From assembly GCF_026262625.1 (NCBI RefSeq), contig NZ_SHNN01000003.1, positions 186,001 through 250,000 of the forward strand: a stretch of DNA of 64,000 nucleotides, read 5' to 3'. The position numbers and the translations under genes were made by a program. Positions 8,682 to 17,111 of this stretch are shown piece by piece; position 1 is the stretch's first letter, and each line of letters starts with the position of its first letter. Source of the DNA: Candidatus Litorirhabdus singularis. Its GTDB lineage: Bacteria > Pseudomonadota > Gammaproteobacteria > Pseudomonadales > Halieaceae. The notes under the pieces were generated by a model. The model saw only the letters and a list, made by a program, of their open reading frames with translations, was not told where the DNA came from and made no database searches.

Positions 8682-9441
8682 AGAACTCCAGCGGCAGCTT
8701 GAGCCACGTGTCGAATATGTAACGACGGTGCTCCCACACAATATCGCGTGCTTTATCATGACTGGGGTGATGTTGAGAAAAGCCGGCACGCATGCTGCCG
8801 GGCATGGGAAGTTCAGCCTCTGGCAAAGGATTGATCATTATTGCCAGCATCACCGCCGCGTATAGATCCAGCGCCGTTAGGGAGTCGCCAATAAAGTAGC
8901 GCGAGCCTCGCGCCTGCTGCTGCTCTAGCAGGTCACTACATAGCTCGAGCAATTGACCTACCCGCACATATGAAGCTTCCACCTCAGCCTCACTATAGCC
9001 ATACTTCGCCGCCAGTAACGCTAATACCGGAGAGGCCTCAGGCCCGCCAGAGGCCGCGATAGACTGCAGACGCCGGTCCCAGGCGAAACCACACTCACCG
9101 GCGAATTCGCGCAACAGGCCAAACATAGCAACGCGCTGCGAAGCATCTTCTGGTATCAGTCGTGGCTCTGGCTGCAGTTGTTCCGCCTGCCACAACATCG
9201 CCTCCCAACTGATACGAATGCGCTCATCATTAAATGCGGCTACCGGGGCACTGTTCTGTCCACTCCAAGCAAGCAGCTCCGCATTCTCCTGGCCCATCAA
9301 CTGGGCAACGGGTTTGTATTCAAGACTTTTGACGTGATAGATCGCTTTTACACACTCACCCCAAGCACCCGGCACACCTGCGACCAACACCAGACGCAAG
9401 CCATCGGCGCTGCGCCCCTCTTCCAGGCTCAAGTACTGCAT
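8680..9441 (-). CDS. glutathione S-transferase-like protein
   Basis: A 253-residue protein of GST/thioredoxin-like layout. The N-terminal part (LVLVAGVPGAWGECVKAI) is followed by the helical C-terminal domain, with the GST-typical block SRYFIGDSLTALDLYAA near residues 180-200. The usual N-terminal Cys/Ser-Pro active-site pattern is not obvious, so catalytic use of glutathione is uncertain. The start at 9441 is chosen because GGGGAG precedes it; the longer frame would run into the upstream gene. It lies 35 bp after the LLM oxidoreductase gene, probably in one operon, and could serve as a lyase, isomerase or detoxification step. Confidence 0.8.
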   Translation of the reverse strand: MQYLSLEEGRSADGLRLVLVAGVPGAWGECVKAIYHVKSLEYKPVAQLMGQENAELLAWSGQNSAPVAAFNDERIRISWEAMLWQAEQLQPEPRLIPEDASQRVAMFGLLREFAGECGFAWDRRLQSIAASGGPEASPVLALLAAKYGYSEAEVEASYVRVGQLLELCSDLLEQQQARGSRYFIGDSLTALDLYAAVMLAIMINPLPEAELPMPGSMRAGFSQHHPSHDKARDIVWEHRRYIFDTWLKLPLEF

Positions 9442-9476
9442 AGTTTTCTCCCCGCTGCCAACCCGTTCCAACAGAT

Positions 9477-10358
9477 CTAGCGTGTCTCGATAATGTCGAC
9501 AAGACGGTCTATCTCGCACAGTTCCGCGGTAACGGGTGACAGCATTGCCTCTTCGCATCCGGCCGCCTCAATATTGTCCAATGCCTCACGCACAGCATCA
9601 GGCCCGCTACGATGCTGCGAGTCGGCCATCCATTTGGCAATGTCTTCACCCGCAATCAGCAGATAGTTGTAAACGTAGTCGTATAGCTTCTGTTGCCCAC
9701 CTTCGGCCAGCGTAAACCAACAACCGCCCATGTGGTAAGGCACAGTGTCACGACCTGCATCAGCCCAAGCCTTGTCCGCCATACCTAGCGTATTGGCGAG
9801 TTCGTCTTTTTCGCCATTACCGGAGAAGGCGAAAATACCGTCTGCCCATTGCGCGCTGCGCGCAATCCCCTTCGGCCCCATAGCACCGGTCAGAATTCGC
9901 GGCCCACCTTCCTGCACCGGCACCGGCCCCACCGGATCAACACCTTCAAACGGCGGATTCTGTGCCCAGATACTGCGCATGGTCGCCACCTGCTCATCCA
10001 TTTTGGCGTGGCGCCCACCATAGGTCGCCCCAACCGCTTTGTAATCCAGCGGTCGGCCGCCATAGCCAACAGTCACCGTCAGCCTGCCACCAGACATCAC
10101 ATCCAGAGTCGCGATCTCTTTGGCCGCTCGCACCGCGTTATGCATGGGCAGCACATAGAGCGTCGTATTGATCTCGATACGCTCGGTAACCGCCGCCGCA
10201 GATGCCAGCAATATACGCATATCGTAGGTCGGCCCCAGAATACGCTCGCCACAGGACAAACTGTGAAAAGGACCCTGATCGATATGCCGAAACCAGGCGT
10301 GATAGTCGTCACGGGTCAAACCCTGCTTCATATAGGGCAAACACAATCCGATTTTCAT
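9477..10358 (-). CDS. LLM class flavin-dependent oxidoreductase
   Basis: Luciferase-like monooxygenase-fold protein of 293 residues; these TIM barrels use FMN or F420. Typical features are the N-terminal strand KIGLCLPY, the TERIEINTTLYVLPMHN block and the conserved AKEIATLDVMSGGRLTVTVGYG block around residue 80-100. AGGAG precedes the ATG. Related proteins are found in cholesterol and other hydrophobic-compound catabolic clusters, but individual reactions are poorly known. It is followed by the GST-like gene and preceded by an acyl-CoA synthetase gene on the same strand. Flavin type cannot be told from what is visible. Confidence 0.88.
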   Translation of the reverse strand: MKIGLCLPYMKQGLTRDDYHAWFRHIDQGPFHSLSCGERILGPTYDMRILLASAAAVTERIEINTTLYVLPMHNAVRAAKEIATLDVMSGGRLTVTVGYGGRPLDYKAVGATYGGRHAKMDEQVATMRSIWAQNPPFEGVDPVGPVPVQEGGPRILTGAMGPKGIARSAQWADGIFAFSGNGEKDELANTLGMADKAWADAGRDTVPYHMGGCWFTLAEGGQQKLYDYVYNYLLIAGEDIAKWMADSQHRSGPDAVREALDNIEAAGCEEAMLSPVTAELCEIDRLVDIIETR

Positions 10359-10430
10359 AGTTTCTCCTGTATTGGTTTAGCCCTGCAGCAGGTATTAGGC
10401 ACCAGCCTGCAGCGCTGAAATAATTGGCGA

Positions 10431-12044
10431 CTAGCGCTTGAGTTGAAAGTCGGTACTGGTGCGATCCCAGACCCCGGGTTTGAGAGCCCGATCTCGCAGC
10501 TTATACTTTTGCACTTTGTTGGTAGGCGTAAACGGCAGCTCTGAGACAAACTCAATATAGCGCGGTACGCAAAAATACGGTGCGTTGTCATTAACATAGC
10601 GAGCCAGCTCATCGGCACTAGCTCCGACGCCATCATTAGCTACCACATCCAGCTTGATCTCATCTTCGCTGTCCAGTTCATCGGCGCGAATAGCATACAC
10701 AGCAGCCGACTGCACCGCTGGATGCTGCATCACAATACCCTCAATCTGCACAGAAGAGACATTCCGACCTTTGAACCGAATAACGTCCTTTTTCCTATCG
10801 ACAAAAAAGTAATCGCCGTCCTCATCGCGTATACCGAGGTCCCCGGTATGATACCAACCGTCAATGTAGGCAGCGGCCTCGGTGTCAGGGTTTTCAAAGT
10901 AGCCGTTGAAGATCTGGTACGGTTCCGTCTGACGCACACAAAACTCTCCCACTTCACCCGTGGCTGCGGCAATACCATCGGCATTGACCATCTTGAGTTC
11001 GATACCTGCTGACAACTCTCCCAGGGCGTTCGGCTTCCATTGCTTGGCGGGCGTATCCTTGCGCGACAGCAGCAGCATCACTTCACTCTGCCCAAATCCC
11101 TGCAAATTACCTTCAATACCGAACCGTTCGCAAAACGGCCGCATTAACGGTTCTGGCATCGGCACCATATTGGCCATGCGCAGCGGATTCTCTGCATCGT
11201 CTTCCCGGGGAGGCTGCTTCCAGAGAAAAATGTGCATGGCCCCCAGCGTCATCGTCTGAGTGGCCCCGTAGTGTCGCAGCCTGTCCCAAAAATCGTGCAC
11301 TGAGAACGCCGGGTCAATAGCGCAGGCTATACCGCCAACCATAGCCCGGTAGACGTTAGCCACCCAGCTGGCCGAGTTATAGAGCGGTAAACAGTTATAG
11401 GCGACGTCACCTTCACGAAGTTCGAAATTACGATTGTTGTGAATCGCCGCCCTAACCCAGACATTGTGGCTCTGCATTACGCCTTTCGCCTTACCGGTCG
11501 TGCCCGACGTCCACATAACCGCACAGGTATCACCGTAGTGGATATGGCTCATATCAGGCTCTGAGCAGTCATCCGAGATAAGATCAGTAAGTCCAAGCGC
11601 TCCGGCCGGCTCTTTACCTTTCTCCAAATCCACGACCACCAGGGGACCAAAGGCCAGGTGCTCACGCACCTCCAGCAGCCGCGGTAGCAACGCGCCCTCG
11701 GTAATCAAAATACTGCCGTGACTGTCGGCAATGGTTTCGCGTAACCAGTTGCCTCGATAGTCGGTATTAATAGGGACCCAAATGGCCCCCACTTTGCTGC
11801 AGGCCAGCGCCAAAAACACAAACTCGACGCTGCTGTTGAGAAAGAAAATGACTCGATGACCGGCGCCAGCACCCCGCGCACGTAAACCGTGAGCCAGCTG
11901 ATTTACGCGGGTGTTAACTTCACTATAGCTATAGCTCTGATCCTGCCAGAGCAGAAACGGCTGATCACCAATGGCATCGGCATGCAGGGCCAGAATAGTG
12001 CCCAGACGGCGGTTACCCGGATCGGAAAAATCTATCTCATGCAT
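10431..12044 (-). CDS. acyl-CoA synthetase (AMP-binding enzyme), paralog A
   Basis: ANL acid:CoA ligase of 537 residues. A3 motif TSGTTGKAKG is at 179-188, with GWYHTGDLG, VDRKKDVIRFKGRN and the terminal PTNKVQKYKLR following. It shares long blocks (GAIWVPxNTDYxGxWL, CAVxWTSGTTGxxKGVMQSHNVW) with the synthetase at 27212-28819, so the two are paralogs of the group often labelled carnitine/crotonobetaine-CoA ligase-like. In steroid degraders such enzymes activate side-chain carboxylates. It is 3 bp downstream of the Rieske oxygenase gene, in the same operon. Substrate is inferred only from context. Confidence 0.92.
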   Translation of the reverse strand: MHEIDFSDPGNRRLGTILALHADAIGDQPFLLWQDQSYSYSEVNTRVNQLAHGLRARGAGAGHRVIFFLNSSVEFVFLALACSKVGAIWVPINTDYRGNWLRETIADSHGSILITEGALLPRLLEVREHLAFGPLVVVDLEKGKEPAGALGLTDLISDDCSEPDMSHIHYGDTCAVMWTSGTTGKAKGVMQSHNVWVRAAIHNNRNFELREGDVAYNCLPLYNSASWVANVYRAMVGGIACAIDPAFSVHDFWDRLRHYGATQTMTLGAMHIFLWKQPPREDDAENPLRMANMVPMPEPLMRPFCERFGIEGNLQGFGQSEVMLLLSRKDTPAKQWKPNALGELSAGIELKMVNADGIAAATGEVGEFCVRQTEPYQIFNGYFENPDTEAAAYIDGWYHTGDLGIRDEDGDYFFVDRKKDVIRFKGRNVSSVQIEGIVMQHPAVQSAAVYAIRADELDSEDEIKLDVVANDGVGASADELARYVNDNAPYFCVPRYIEFVSELPFTPTNKVQKYKLRDRALKPGVWDRTSTDFQLKR

Positions 12045-12047
12045 AGT

Positions 12048-12980
12048 CTAGGCGTAGAATTGGTTAGCCCACTTACGGAAGCGCGAAATAGGTCCATCGC
12101 CATCGCAAAAATTCGGTTGTTCACGGTATAGCTTGTTTTCCCAGATTGGAACATCATCACCAAATTGCCGGTTAACCTCAGCCACAAAGGCCGCACCTAT
12201 GCGGTCGACCTTTTCGTCCCCCTCTTCGTTGCGGTAGTAAATATGAAAATGCTGCTCAACATTATCCTCATCCACCGCTACCGTGGTTCCTACCATACAC
12301 ACATCCACCAGGGTCTGGTAGCGGGTCACAGAGAAGCCAAAACCCATGGTATCCGTATTCAAAGTGCCTTCTACAGTGCCTTTGGAACTGGGGAAATGCT
12401 GAGTACTGCGCATGATCATTGACGGGCCTTCAAACCGAAAGTCACCGTACTCAGCATCACCCGGGTGATTGTGGATGGTCACAAAATGCGCGCCATCAGC
12501 GGTGTTTTCAGCCATTTCCTGTAGCGCTGTACGTACCTTGTGTACGCGACTGAATGGGCCCTTCCAGGCTTCATCCTCAGCCTCGGGAATGTTTGGCAAA
12601 TCAAACAGCGGGGCAACATCCCCCGGGTGATACCACGCCATAATGACGCCATAGTGTTCCTGTGTAGGGTAAGTGCGCAAACACGCGCTTTCATTAAGCT
12701 TTTTGGCGTAATCAATCTCTGCCACCGCACCATCACCGTTATAGCGCCAGTGGTGAAAGGGGCACTCCACCAGATTGCCCTTAACCCGGCCACCCACACC
12801 AATATGCGCACCCAGATGAGGGCAGTAGGCGTCCTGCAGGTGCGCCGCACCGTCTTCGCCACGCCACAAAATCAGGTCGCGCCCAAAATAACGCACGGTA
12901 TGCAGTTCAGAGGTACCGACTTCAGCGGAATAACCCACATGAAACCAGCCATAGGGTAATGGAAAAGGAAACCGACTCAT
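12048..12980 (-). CDS. Rieske 2Fe-2S oxygenase, KshA/DAF-36-like
   Basis: Terminal oxygenase of 310 residues. The Rieske cluster ligands are C53/H55 (CPHLGAH) and C73/H76 (CPFHHW). The mononuclear iron site is NTADGAHFVTIH, with N159, D162, H165 and H170. The ending, with IWENK..., the DGP turn and the RKWANQFY tail, matches the 3-ketosteroid 9-alpha-hydroxylase KshA and the cholesterol 7-desaturase DAF-36/Neverland lineage. KshA opens steroid ring B in bacteria, so this is the strongest pointer to steroid-like substrates. A reductase partner (KshB) is not in the window. The ribosome site AGGCAG is weak. A 24-bp palindrome lies about 60-85 bp upstream. Confidence 0.9.
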   Translation of the reverse strand: MSRFPFPLPYGWFHVGYSAEVGTSELHTVRYFGRDLILWRGEDGAAHLQDAYCPHLGAHIGVGGRVKGNLVECPFHHWRYNGDGAVAEIDYAKKLNESACLRTYPTQEHYGVIMAWYHPGDVAPLFDLPNIPEAEDEAWKGPFSRVHKVRTALQEMAENTADGAHFVTIHNHPGDAEYGDFRFEGPSMIMRSTQHFPSSKGTVEGTLNTDTMGFGFSVTRYQTLVDVCMVGTTVAVDEDNVEQHFHIYYRNEEGDEKVDRIGAAFVAEVNRQFGDDVPIWENKLYREQPNFCDGDGPISRFRKWANQFYA

Positions 12981-13040
12981 GACAACTGCCTGTGATAAAC
13001 GCGTGCGGCCAGCTTAGCCAGACGCCGCACATTCTTCAAC

Positions 13041-13064
13041 AAAACAATTCAATTGAATTGTTTT
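13041..13064. promoter_or_regulatory. 24-bp perfect palindrome, candidate operator
   Basis: Half-site AAAACAATTCAA is followed at once by its exact reverse complement. It lies in the 119-bp gap between the P450 gene (ending 13100) and the start of the Rieske oxygenase gene (12980). The length and AT-rich symmetry suit a TetR- or MarR-type repressor; no such regulator is adjacent. A cruciform or weak terminator role is possible but there is no GC-rich stem. Confidence 0.6.
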
Positions 13065-13099
13065 TGGGTTAACAAATTGAGCCGCAGCGGTTTCTGAGC

Positions 13100-14341
13100 C
13101 TAGCGAAACTGATAACGCACCGGCATCGACTTGAGACCACCGACAAAGTTGGCGTGAACCCAGGTTGGCTCCGTCGTCATTTCCATGTGCTTCAGACGCG
13201 GCAGCAGCTCACGATAAAAACGCGCCACTTCCATGTTTGCCAGATGCTGCCCCAAACACATATGTGAGCCATAGCCAAACGCCAGATGCAGTTTGGAATC
13301 GCGTTTCAGATCGAGTTCATTAGGGTTGGCAATCACCTCCGCATCACGATTAGCGGCGGGAAACCACAACGCTATATTGTCACCTGCCTTGATCTTCTTA
13401 CCACGCAACTCCAGATCATCGGTCGCCGTACGCACCATATGCCGTACTGGCGAAACCCAACGCATCAGCTCCTTGGACGCTTCCATATCCATATCTGGAT
13501 TATCGCGCCACTCGGACATTTGTTCAGGGTTATCCAACAGTGCCTTCATACCGGCACCGAGCACGGCGGAGGTGGTGTCATGGCCGGCGCTGGCGGCAAT
13601 AATAAAATAGCTCATCTGGTCCAGAGGGTTCATCGGCTCGCCGTCTACTTCGGCATTAGCCAGCACCGTGGCCAAATCATCGGTGGGGTTTTTCTTGCGA
13701 TCGGCGATCACTTCTTCAAAGTAAGCGGAAAAAGCCAGCAGTGTTTCCATGCTCTCACCATCCAGGCTCTGACGCTGCAAATCAGGGTCCTGATTACCGA
13801 ATAACTCCTGCGTGAGGCGCAGCATAGTAGCCTCAGACTCACGCGGGAGACCCAGTATCGACATAATAATACGCAGTGGATAGAGTAAGGTGATGTCCTT
13901 GACGAAGTCACACTCGTCGCCCATCTCCTGCATCTTATCGACATACTCTTTACACATGGCCTGAATCTCGACATCGAGCTTTGCCACCGAACGCGGCAAA
14001 AACCAGTCACGACTGACACGGCGCAACTTCAGATGCTTCGGCCGATCCATGTGAATCAGCGTCTCCAGACCATTACGCGTTCCGAACTGTTCCAGCAATG
14101 GCTCCTCAAAGGCCTTGGGGAACAAAATGGTGCGCGGGGCGCTAAGAAATCGATCGTTGTTACTGCCGACAAACTTGATATCTTCGTATTTCGATAGTGA
14201 CCAGAACGGGTCAAAACCCTCTGGCTCAACCCAGGTCACCGGATCGTTCTCACGCAGGTAATCAAACAGCCCATGCATGGTGGTTTCGTGACCCATGATC
14301 TCCGGGTTTACCAGATCAATATTTTTGTATTGGCGACTCAT
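13100..14341 (-). CDS. cytochrome P450
   Basis: Complete bacterial P450 of 413 residues. I-helix AGHDTT is at 252-257, ExxR at E291/R294, and the heme loop AFGYGSHMCLG has ligand C362. It is similar in layout to the partial P450 at the window start but clearly different in sequence. The ATG at 14341 lies 1 nt after the stop of the upstream alcohol dehydrogenase gene, so the two are probably coupled; a longer in-frame extension is discarded as overlapping that gene. Together they could hydroxylate a substrate and oxidise the alcohol formed, a common pairing for terpenes and sterol side chains. Confidence 0.93.
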   Translation of the reverse strand: MSRQYKNIDLVNPEIMGHETTMHGLFDYLRENDPVTWVEPEGFDPFWSLSKYEDIKFVGSNNDRFLSAPRTILFPKAFEEPLLEQFGTRNGLETLIHMDRPKHLKLRRVSRDWFLPRSVAKLDVEIQAMCKEYVDKMQEMGDECDFVKDITLLYPLRIIMSILGLPRESEATMLRLTQELFGNQDPDLQRQSLDGESMETLLAFSAYFEEVIADRKKNPTDDLATVLANAEVDGEPMNPLDQMSYFIIAASAGHDTTSAVLGAGMKALLDNPEQMSEWRDNPDMDMEASKELMRWVSPVRHMVRTATDDLELRGKKIKAGDNIALWFPAANRDAEVIANPNELDLKRDSKLHLAFGYGSHMCLGQHLANMEVARFYRELLPRLKHMEMTTEPTWVHANFVGGLKSMPVRYQFR

Positions 14342-14342
14342 C

Positions 14343-15527
14343 TCAGCTTTCCTTGGCCAAGAGCTGACGCAGCACGCCATCGCAGTCATCATTTTCCATG
14401 TAATAAGGTGACGAATATCCATTGGCTTCAGCCACGGCACGGTCACGTATCGCCACCATATCCTCAGCGCGCAGTTGCTCGCAGGTAGTCGGTATACCCA
14501 CCTGCTGATTTAAGTCGCGTACCGCCGCAATAAACTCTTCTGCAGATTTCTTACCGATCAACACCGCGAGTTCAGTCAGCTTGTCGCGCGCGTCTGGCAA
14601 GGACATTTCCAACACGAATGGCAGTACCATCGCGTTAGCCAGCCCATGAGGAACACCGTACTCGGCGCCCAGCTGGTGTGCGATGGCGTGGACATTGCCA
14701 ACGTTGACCTGATTAATTGCCTGACCCGCCATATAGGCTGCATGCGCCATACCATCGCGAGCATCAATATCGCTGCCCTGGCTATAGGCCACCGGCAGCT
14801 GCTTAAAGATAATACGAATAGCCGCGCGCGCTTTATCCCGCGCATCACCTTTGTCCCACACACTGATATAGGCTTCAATAGCATGGGTCAACGCGTCCAT
14901 ACCGGTCGCCGCTGTGATATGAGGCGGCAGCCCGGTCAGCAGCGTCGGGTCGATACAAGCGGCATCAGGCCCCAGATTGGCGCCCGCAATAATTGATTTC
15001 TGGTGCGTCTGACTATCGGAGATGACCGCGCCGCGGGTAGCCTCAGAGCCCGTGCCTGAAGTGGTCGGTAGCGCAAACAAGGGCGGAATCGCATTCGGTG
15101 CCTTACCCATACCCACCAGATCGCGGGGGTCGCCAGGGTGAGTCACCATCGCTCCAATAATCTTTGCCGCATCCATGGAGGAGCCTCCACCAATAGCGAG
15201 AATGCCGTCGCAGCCATTCTCCTGATAAACCGCGTGCCCCTGTTCGACAATATCAAAGGTGGGGTCTGGCAGTACCGCATCAAATACCACGGTCTCGGTA
15301 TCAGTACCTTCAAAGCCAGCCAAAGCTTGTCCAACGATGCCCAGCTCAACCAACGGCTTGTCCGTCACCACCAGAATTTTGCGCACGCCGTTACGGGAGA
15401 TGTACTGACAGAGCTGCTTGGAACTGCCCTCCCCGGCAAATAGCATATAGGAAGCACCGCCCATGAAATTCATCATGAAACTGGCAAACTTGAGAAACAG
15501 GCCGTGCTTGCACTTTGCGAATGACAT
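14343..15527 (-). CDS. iron-containing alcohol dehydrogenase
   Basis: Group III (Fe-dependent) alcohol dehydrogenase of 394 residues. The NAD-binding GGGSSMDAAK is at 113-122. The metal ligands are D211 and H215 (DALTHAIEAY), H280 and H294 (HAIAHQLG...VPHG), with spacing as in FucO-type enzymes. It acts in the cytoplasm, oxidising an alcohol to aldehyde or the reverse. GAGGTGG precedes the ATG at 15527; the upstream in-frame ATG lacks this. It sits between the TIM-barrel gene and the P450 in the minus-strand operon. Confidence 0.93.
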   Translation of the reverse strand: MSFAKCKHGLFLKFASFMMNFMGGASYMLFAGEGSSKQLCQYISRNGVRKILVVTDKPLVELGIVGQALAGFEGTDTETVVFDAVLPDPTFDIVEQGHAVYQENGCDGILAIGGGSSMDAAKIIGAMVTHPGDPRDLVGMGKAPNAIPPLFALPTTSGTGSEATRGAVISDSQTHQKSIIAGANLGPDAACIDPTLLTGLPPHITAATGMDALTHAIEAYISVWDKGDARDKARAAIRIIFKQLPVAYSQGSDIDARDGMAHAAYMAGQAINQVNVGNVHAIAHQLGAEYGVPHGLANAMVLPFVLEMSLPDARDKLTELAVLIGKKSAEEFIAAVRDLNQQVGIPTTCEQLRAEDMVAIRDRAVAEANGYSSPYYMENDDCDGVLRQLLAKES

Positions 15528-15645
15528 TATTTTCCACCTCAAAAACGAAAGGCTGACATTATGGAACGCCGCTGCGAGCTTCACCATAGCTGCCTATAGT
15601 CAATTTTGGCCACAAGCGCCGAAGACAAACTCGTCGGGCTGGATA

Positions 15646-16461
15646 CTATTCTCGAAAAGGCCGTTGTAGCGTTTCATGCAGATATTGCGCGCCATCGTCG
15701 AGACTCATGGCTTTGACTTTATTACTGAACATTTCCGTACCGATGGGGCAGGCAATCCCCATATCACGCCACAATTGCAGCATCCGTGGCCAGTCGACCA
15801 CTCCCTCGCCCGGCGCGCAACGATAACCCAGCGTCTGCTCCATAATGTCTTCATCAGGCTGCTCTGGCAGCGCATCTGCTACTTGAATAAAGTGCACTTT
15901 GTCTCCGGGCAGCTGGGCCAGCGCGTCGTAATCCATCCCCGCACGGGTAAAGTGCCAGGTATCAATAACAAACCCGAGGTTGTCCTCTGCCACCGTATCA
16001 ACCAGCTGCAGAACCGCCTGCGGATTGGGGAGTGCTGACCAGGGCAAAAATTCCAACCCCAGTTTGACCCCTTGCGCTCCCAGCTGCTGACACTGCACCC
16101 GCAAATTGGCGGCGGCACGGGCAAAGTCAGGAATCTCGGGTGTCATACAGCCGACCATCACCAACTCGGGTTCAAATACCTCTGCGGCCGCCAGCATCAC
16201 ATCCAGTTCCTCCAGATGCTCGCCATTGCTGGCGTGGGTCCAAGCCGTCATAAATTCCAGCGAGGTAGCCCGCATCCCGTGTTGATCCAGGACCTCACGC
16301 ACTGCCTCCAGACTTCCCAGTTCTTTGCGGCCGACGTCGATACTCATTAACCAGAAAGAGAGCTCGGTAAAACCAGCGCGGCTGGCTGCAGCAATATTGT
16401 CACTGAAACTGGCGCCATCCGGCAGGCAGGCGTAACAAAGCAGGTCGGTACGGTCGAACAT
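15646..16461 (-). CDS. sugar phosphate isomerase/epimerase-like TIM barrel
   Basis: Xylose-isomerase-like TIM-barrel protein of 271 residues (AP_endonuc_2 type). Recognisable strands carry the metal-site residues: GLEFLPW, FVIDTWHFTRAGMD, KVHFIQVADA and GTEMFSN. This fold covers isomerases, epimerases and dehydratases of sugars and cyclitols; in catabolic operons it may isomerise a ring intermediate. The start at 16461 is preceded by GGAG; a 19-residue extension lacks a site. It is the first gene of the long minus-strand run. Confidence 0.85.
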   Translation of the reverse strand: MFDRTDLLCYACLPDGASFSDNIAAASRAGFTELSFWLMSIDVGRKELGSLEAVREVLDQHGMRATSLEFMTAWTHASNGEHLEELDVMLAAAEVFEPELVMVGCMTPEIPDFARAAANLRVQCQQLGAQGVKLGLEFLPWSALPNPQAVLQLVDTVAEDNLGFVIDTWHFTRAGMDYDALAQLPGDKVHFIQVADALPEQPDEDIMEQTLGYRCAPGEGVVDWPRMLQLWRDMGIACPIGTEMFSNKVKAMSLDDGAQYLHETLQRPFRE

Positions 16462-16534
16462 GTCAATCTCCAGTTGAGTGAGTGCTGACGCATCAGATAG
16501 CCGCCAAATATAGAACATTCGGACCAGAACCGAC

Positions 16535-16573
16535 AGAGCCGCCTGGAAGAGCCGCCTGGAAGAGCCGCCTGGA
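16535..16573. repeat. three tandem copies of a 13-bp unit
   Basis: The unit AGAGCCGCCTGGA occurs exactly three times end to end in the divergent intergenic region between the TIM-barrel and VOC genes. Nothing shows a function; it may be slippage, or it may space or bind a regulator of the divergent promoters. Confidence 0.9.
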
Positions 16574-16592
16574 ACAGCCCTTCAGGGTTTTT

Positions 16593-16629
16593 TAATACGA
16601 TTGTATTATTTTTATGAAATGTCTATAGT
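16593..16629 (+). promoter_or_regulatory. candidate sigma70 promoter with overlapping inverted repeat
   Basis: Inverted repeat TAATAC-GATT-GTATTA (16593-16608) overlaps a possible -35 TTGTAT (16601-16606), which is 17 bp from a good -10 TATAGT (16624-16629). It sits 25 bp before the VOC gene start. The layout is that of a promoter repressed by a dimeric regulator; the -35 match is only moderate. Confidence 0.5.
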
Positions 16630-16653
16630 GACCAAAAATCGGAGAGCGCCGCC

Positions 16654-17109
16654 ATGAATACCTCTGTGCAACAGCAACTGAATTTACCACCGATGGATCA
16701 GGTAGGTTTTGTCTATAAGGATCTGGACGCCGCCATCGCCCAATACGGCCCCATGTTTGGCCCCTTTGAGGTACAGGAATACGGCAGCTTCGATTACACC
16801 TATCGCGGCCGTTCGGAACCGGCCGAGCTACGAATCGCGTTTGGAAAAAGCGGTGACATAGAAATAGAACTGATTCAGTGGGTCTCTGGGCACAGCCCAC
16901 ACAGGGAGTTCATTGAAGCCGGCAATGAAGGTATGCATCATCTGCGATTTCTGGTCGATAACGTGGACGCCATGGTTGAGCAGGCAGCCGCCTTCGGCTG
17001 GCATTGCATCTGGTATAACCAGTTTGCGCCGGGTTTGGCCATGGCTTATATGGAACGTGAAGGCGACCCACTGCTCATCGAGTTTTTCGAAAACCAGCAG
17101 GCTACATAG
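16654..17109 (+). CDS. VOC (glyoxalase/dioxygenase superfamily) protein
   Basis: Vicinal-oxygen-chelate fold protein of 151 residues with two beta-alpha-beta3 modules: MDQVGFVYKDLDAAIAQYGPMFGPF at the start and GMHHLRFLVDNVDAMVEQAAAFG in the second half. Family members are lyases, epimerases or dioxygenases that bind a divalent metal. Length and sequence style fit the methylmalonyl-CoA epimerase/glyoxalase-like branch. GGAG precedes the ATG. It is followed after 2 bp by an SDR gene, so the two form a plus-strand operon. Substrate unknown. Confidence 0.85.
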   Translation: MNTSVQQQLNLPPMDQVGFVYKDLDAAIAQYGPMFGPFEVQEYGSFDYTYRGRSEPAELRIAFGKSGDIEIELIQWVSGHSPHREFIEAGNEGMHHLRFLVDNVDAMVEQAAAFGWHCIWYNQFAPGLAMAYMEREGDPLLIEFFENQQAT

Positions 17110-17111
17110 CC

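Noticed and set aside
16535-16573. CRISPR-like repeat
   Set aside because: Units are 13 bp, directly adjacent, with no spacers.
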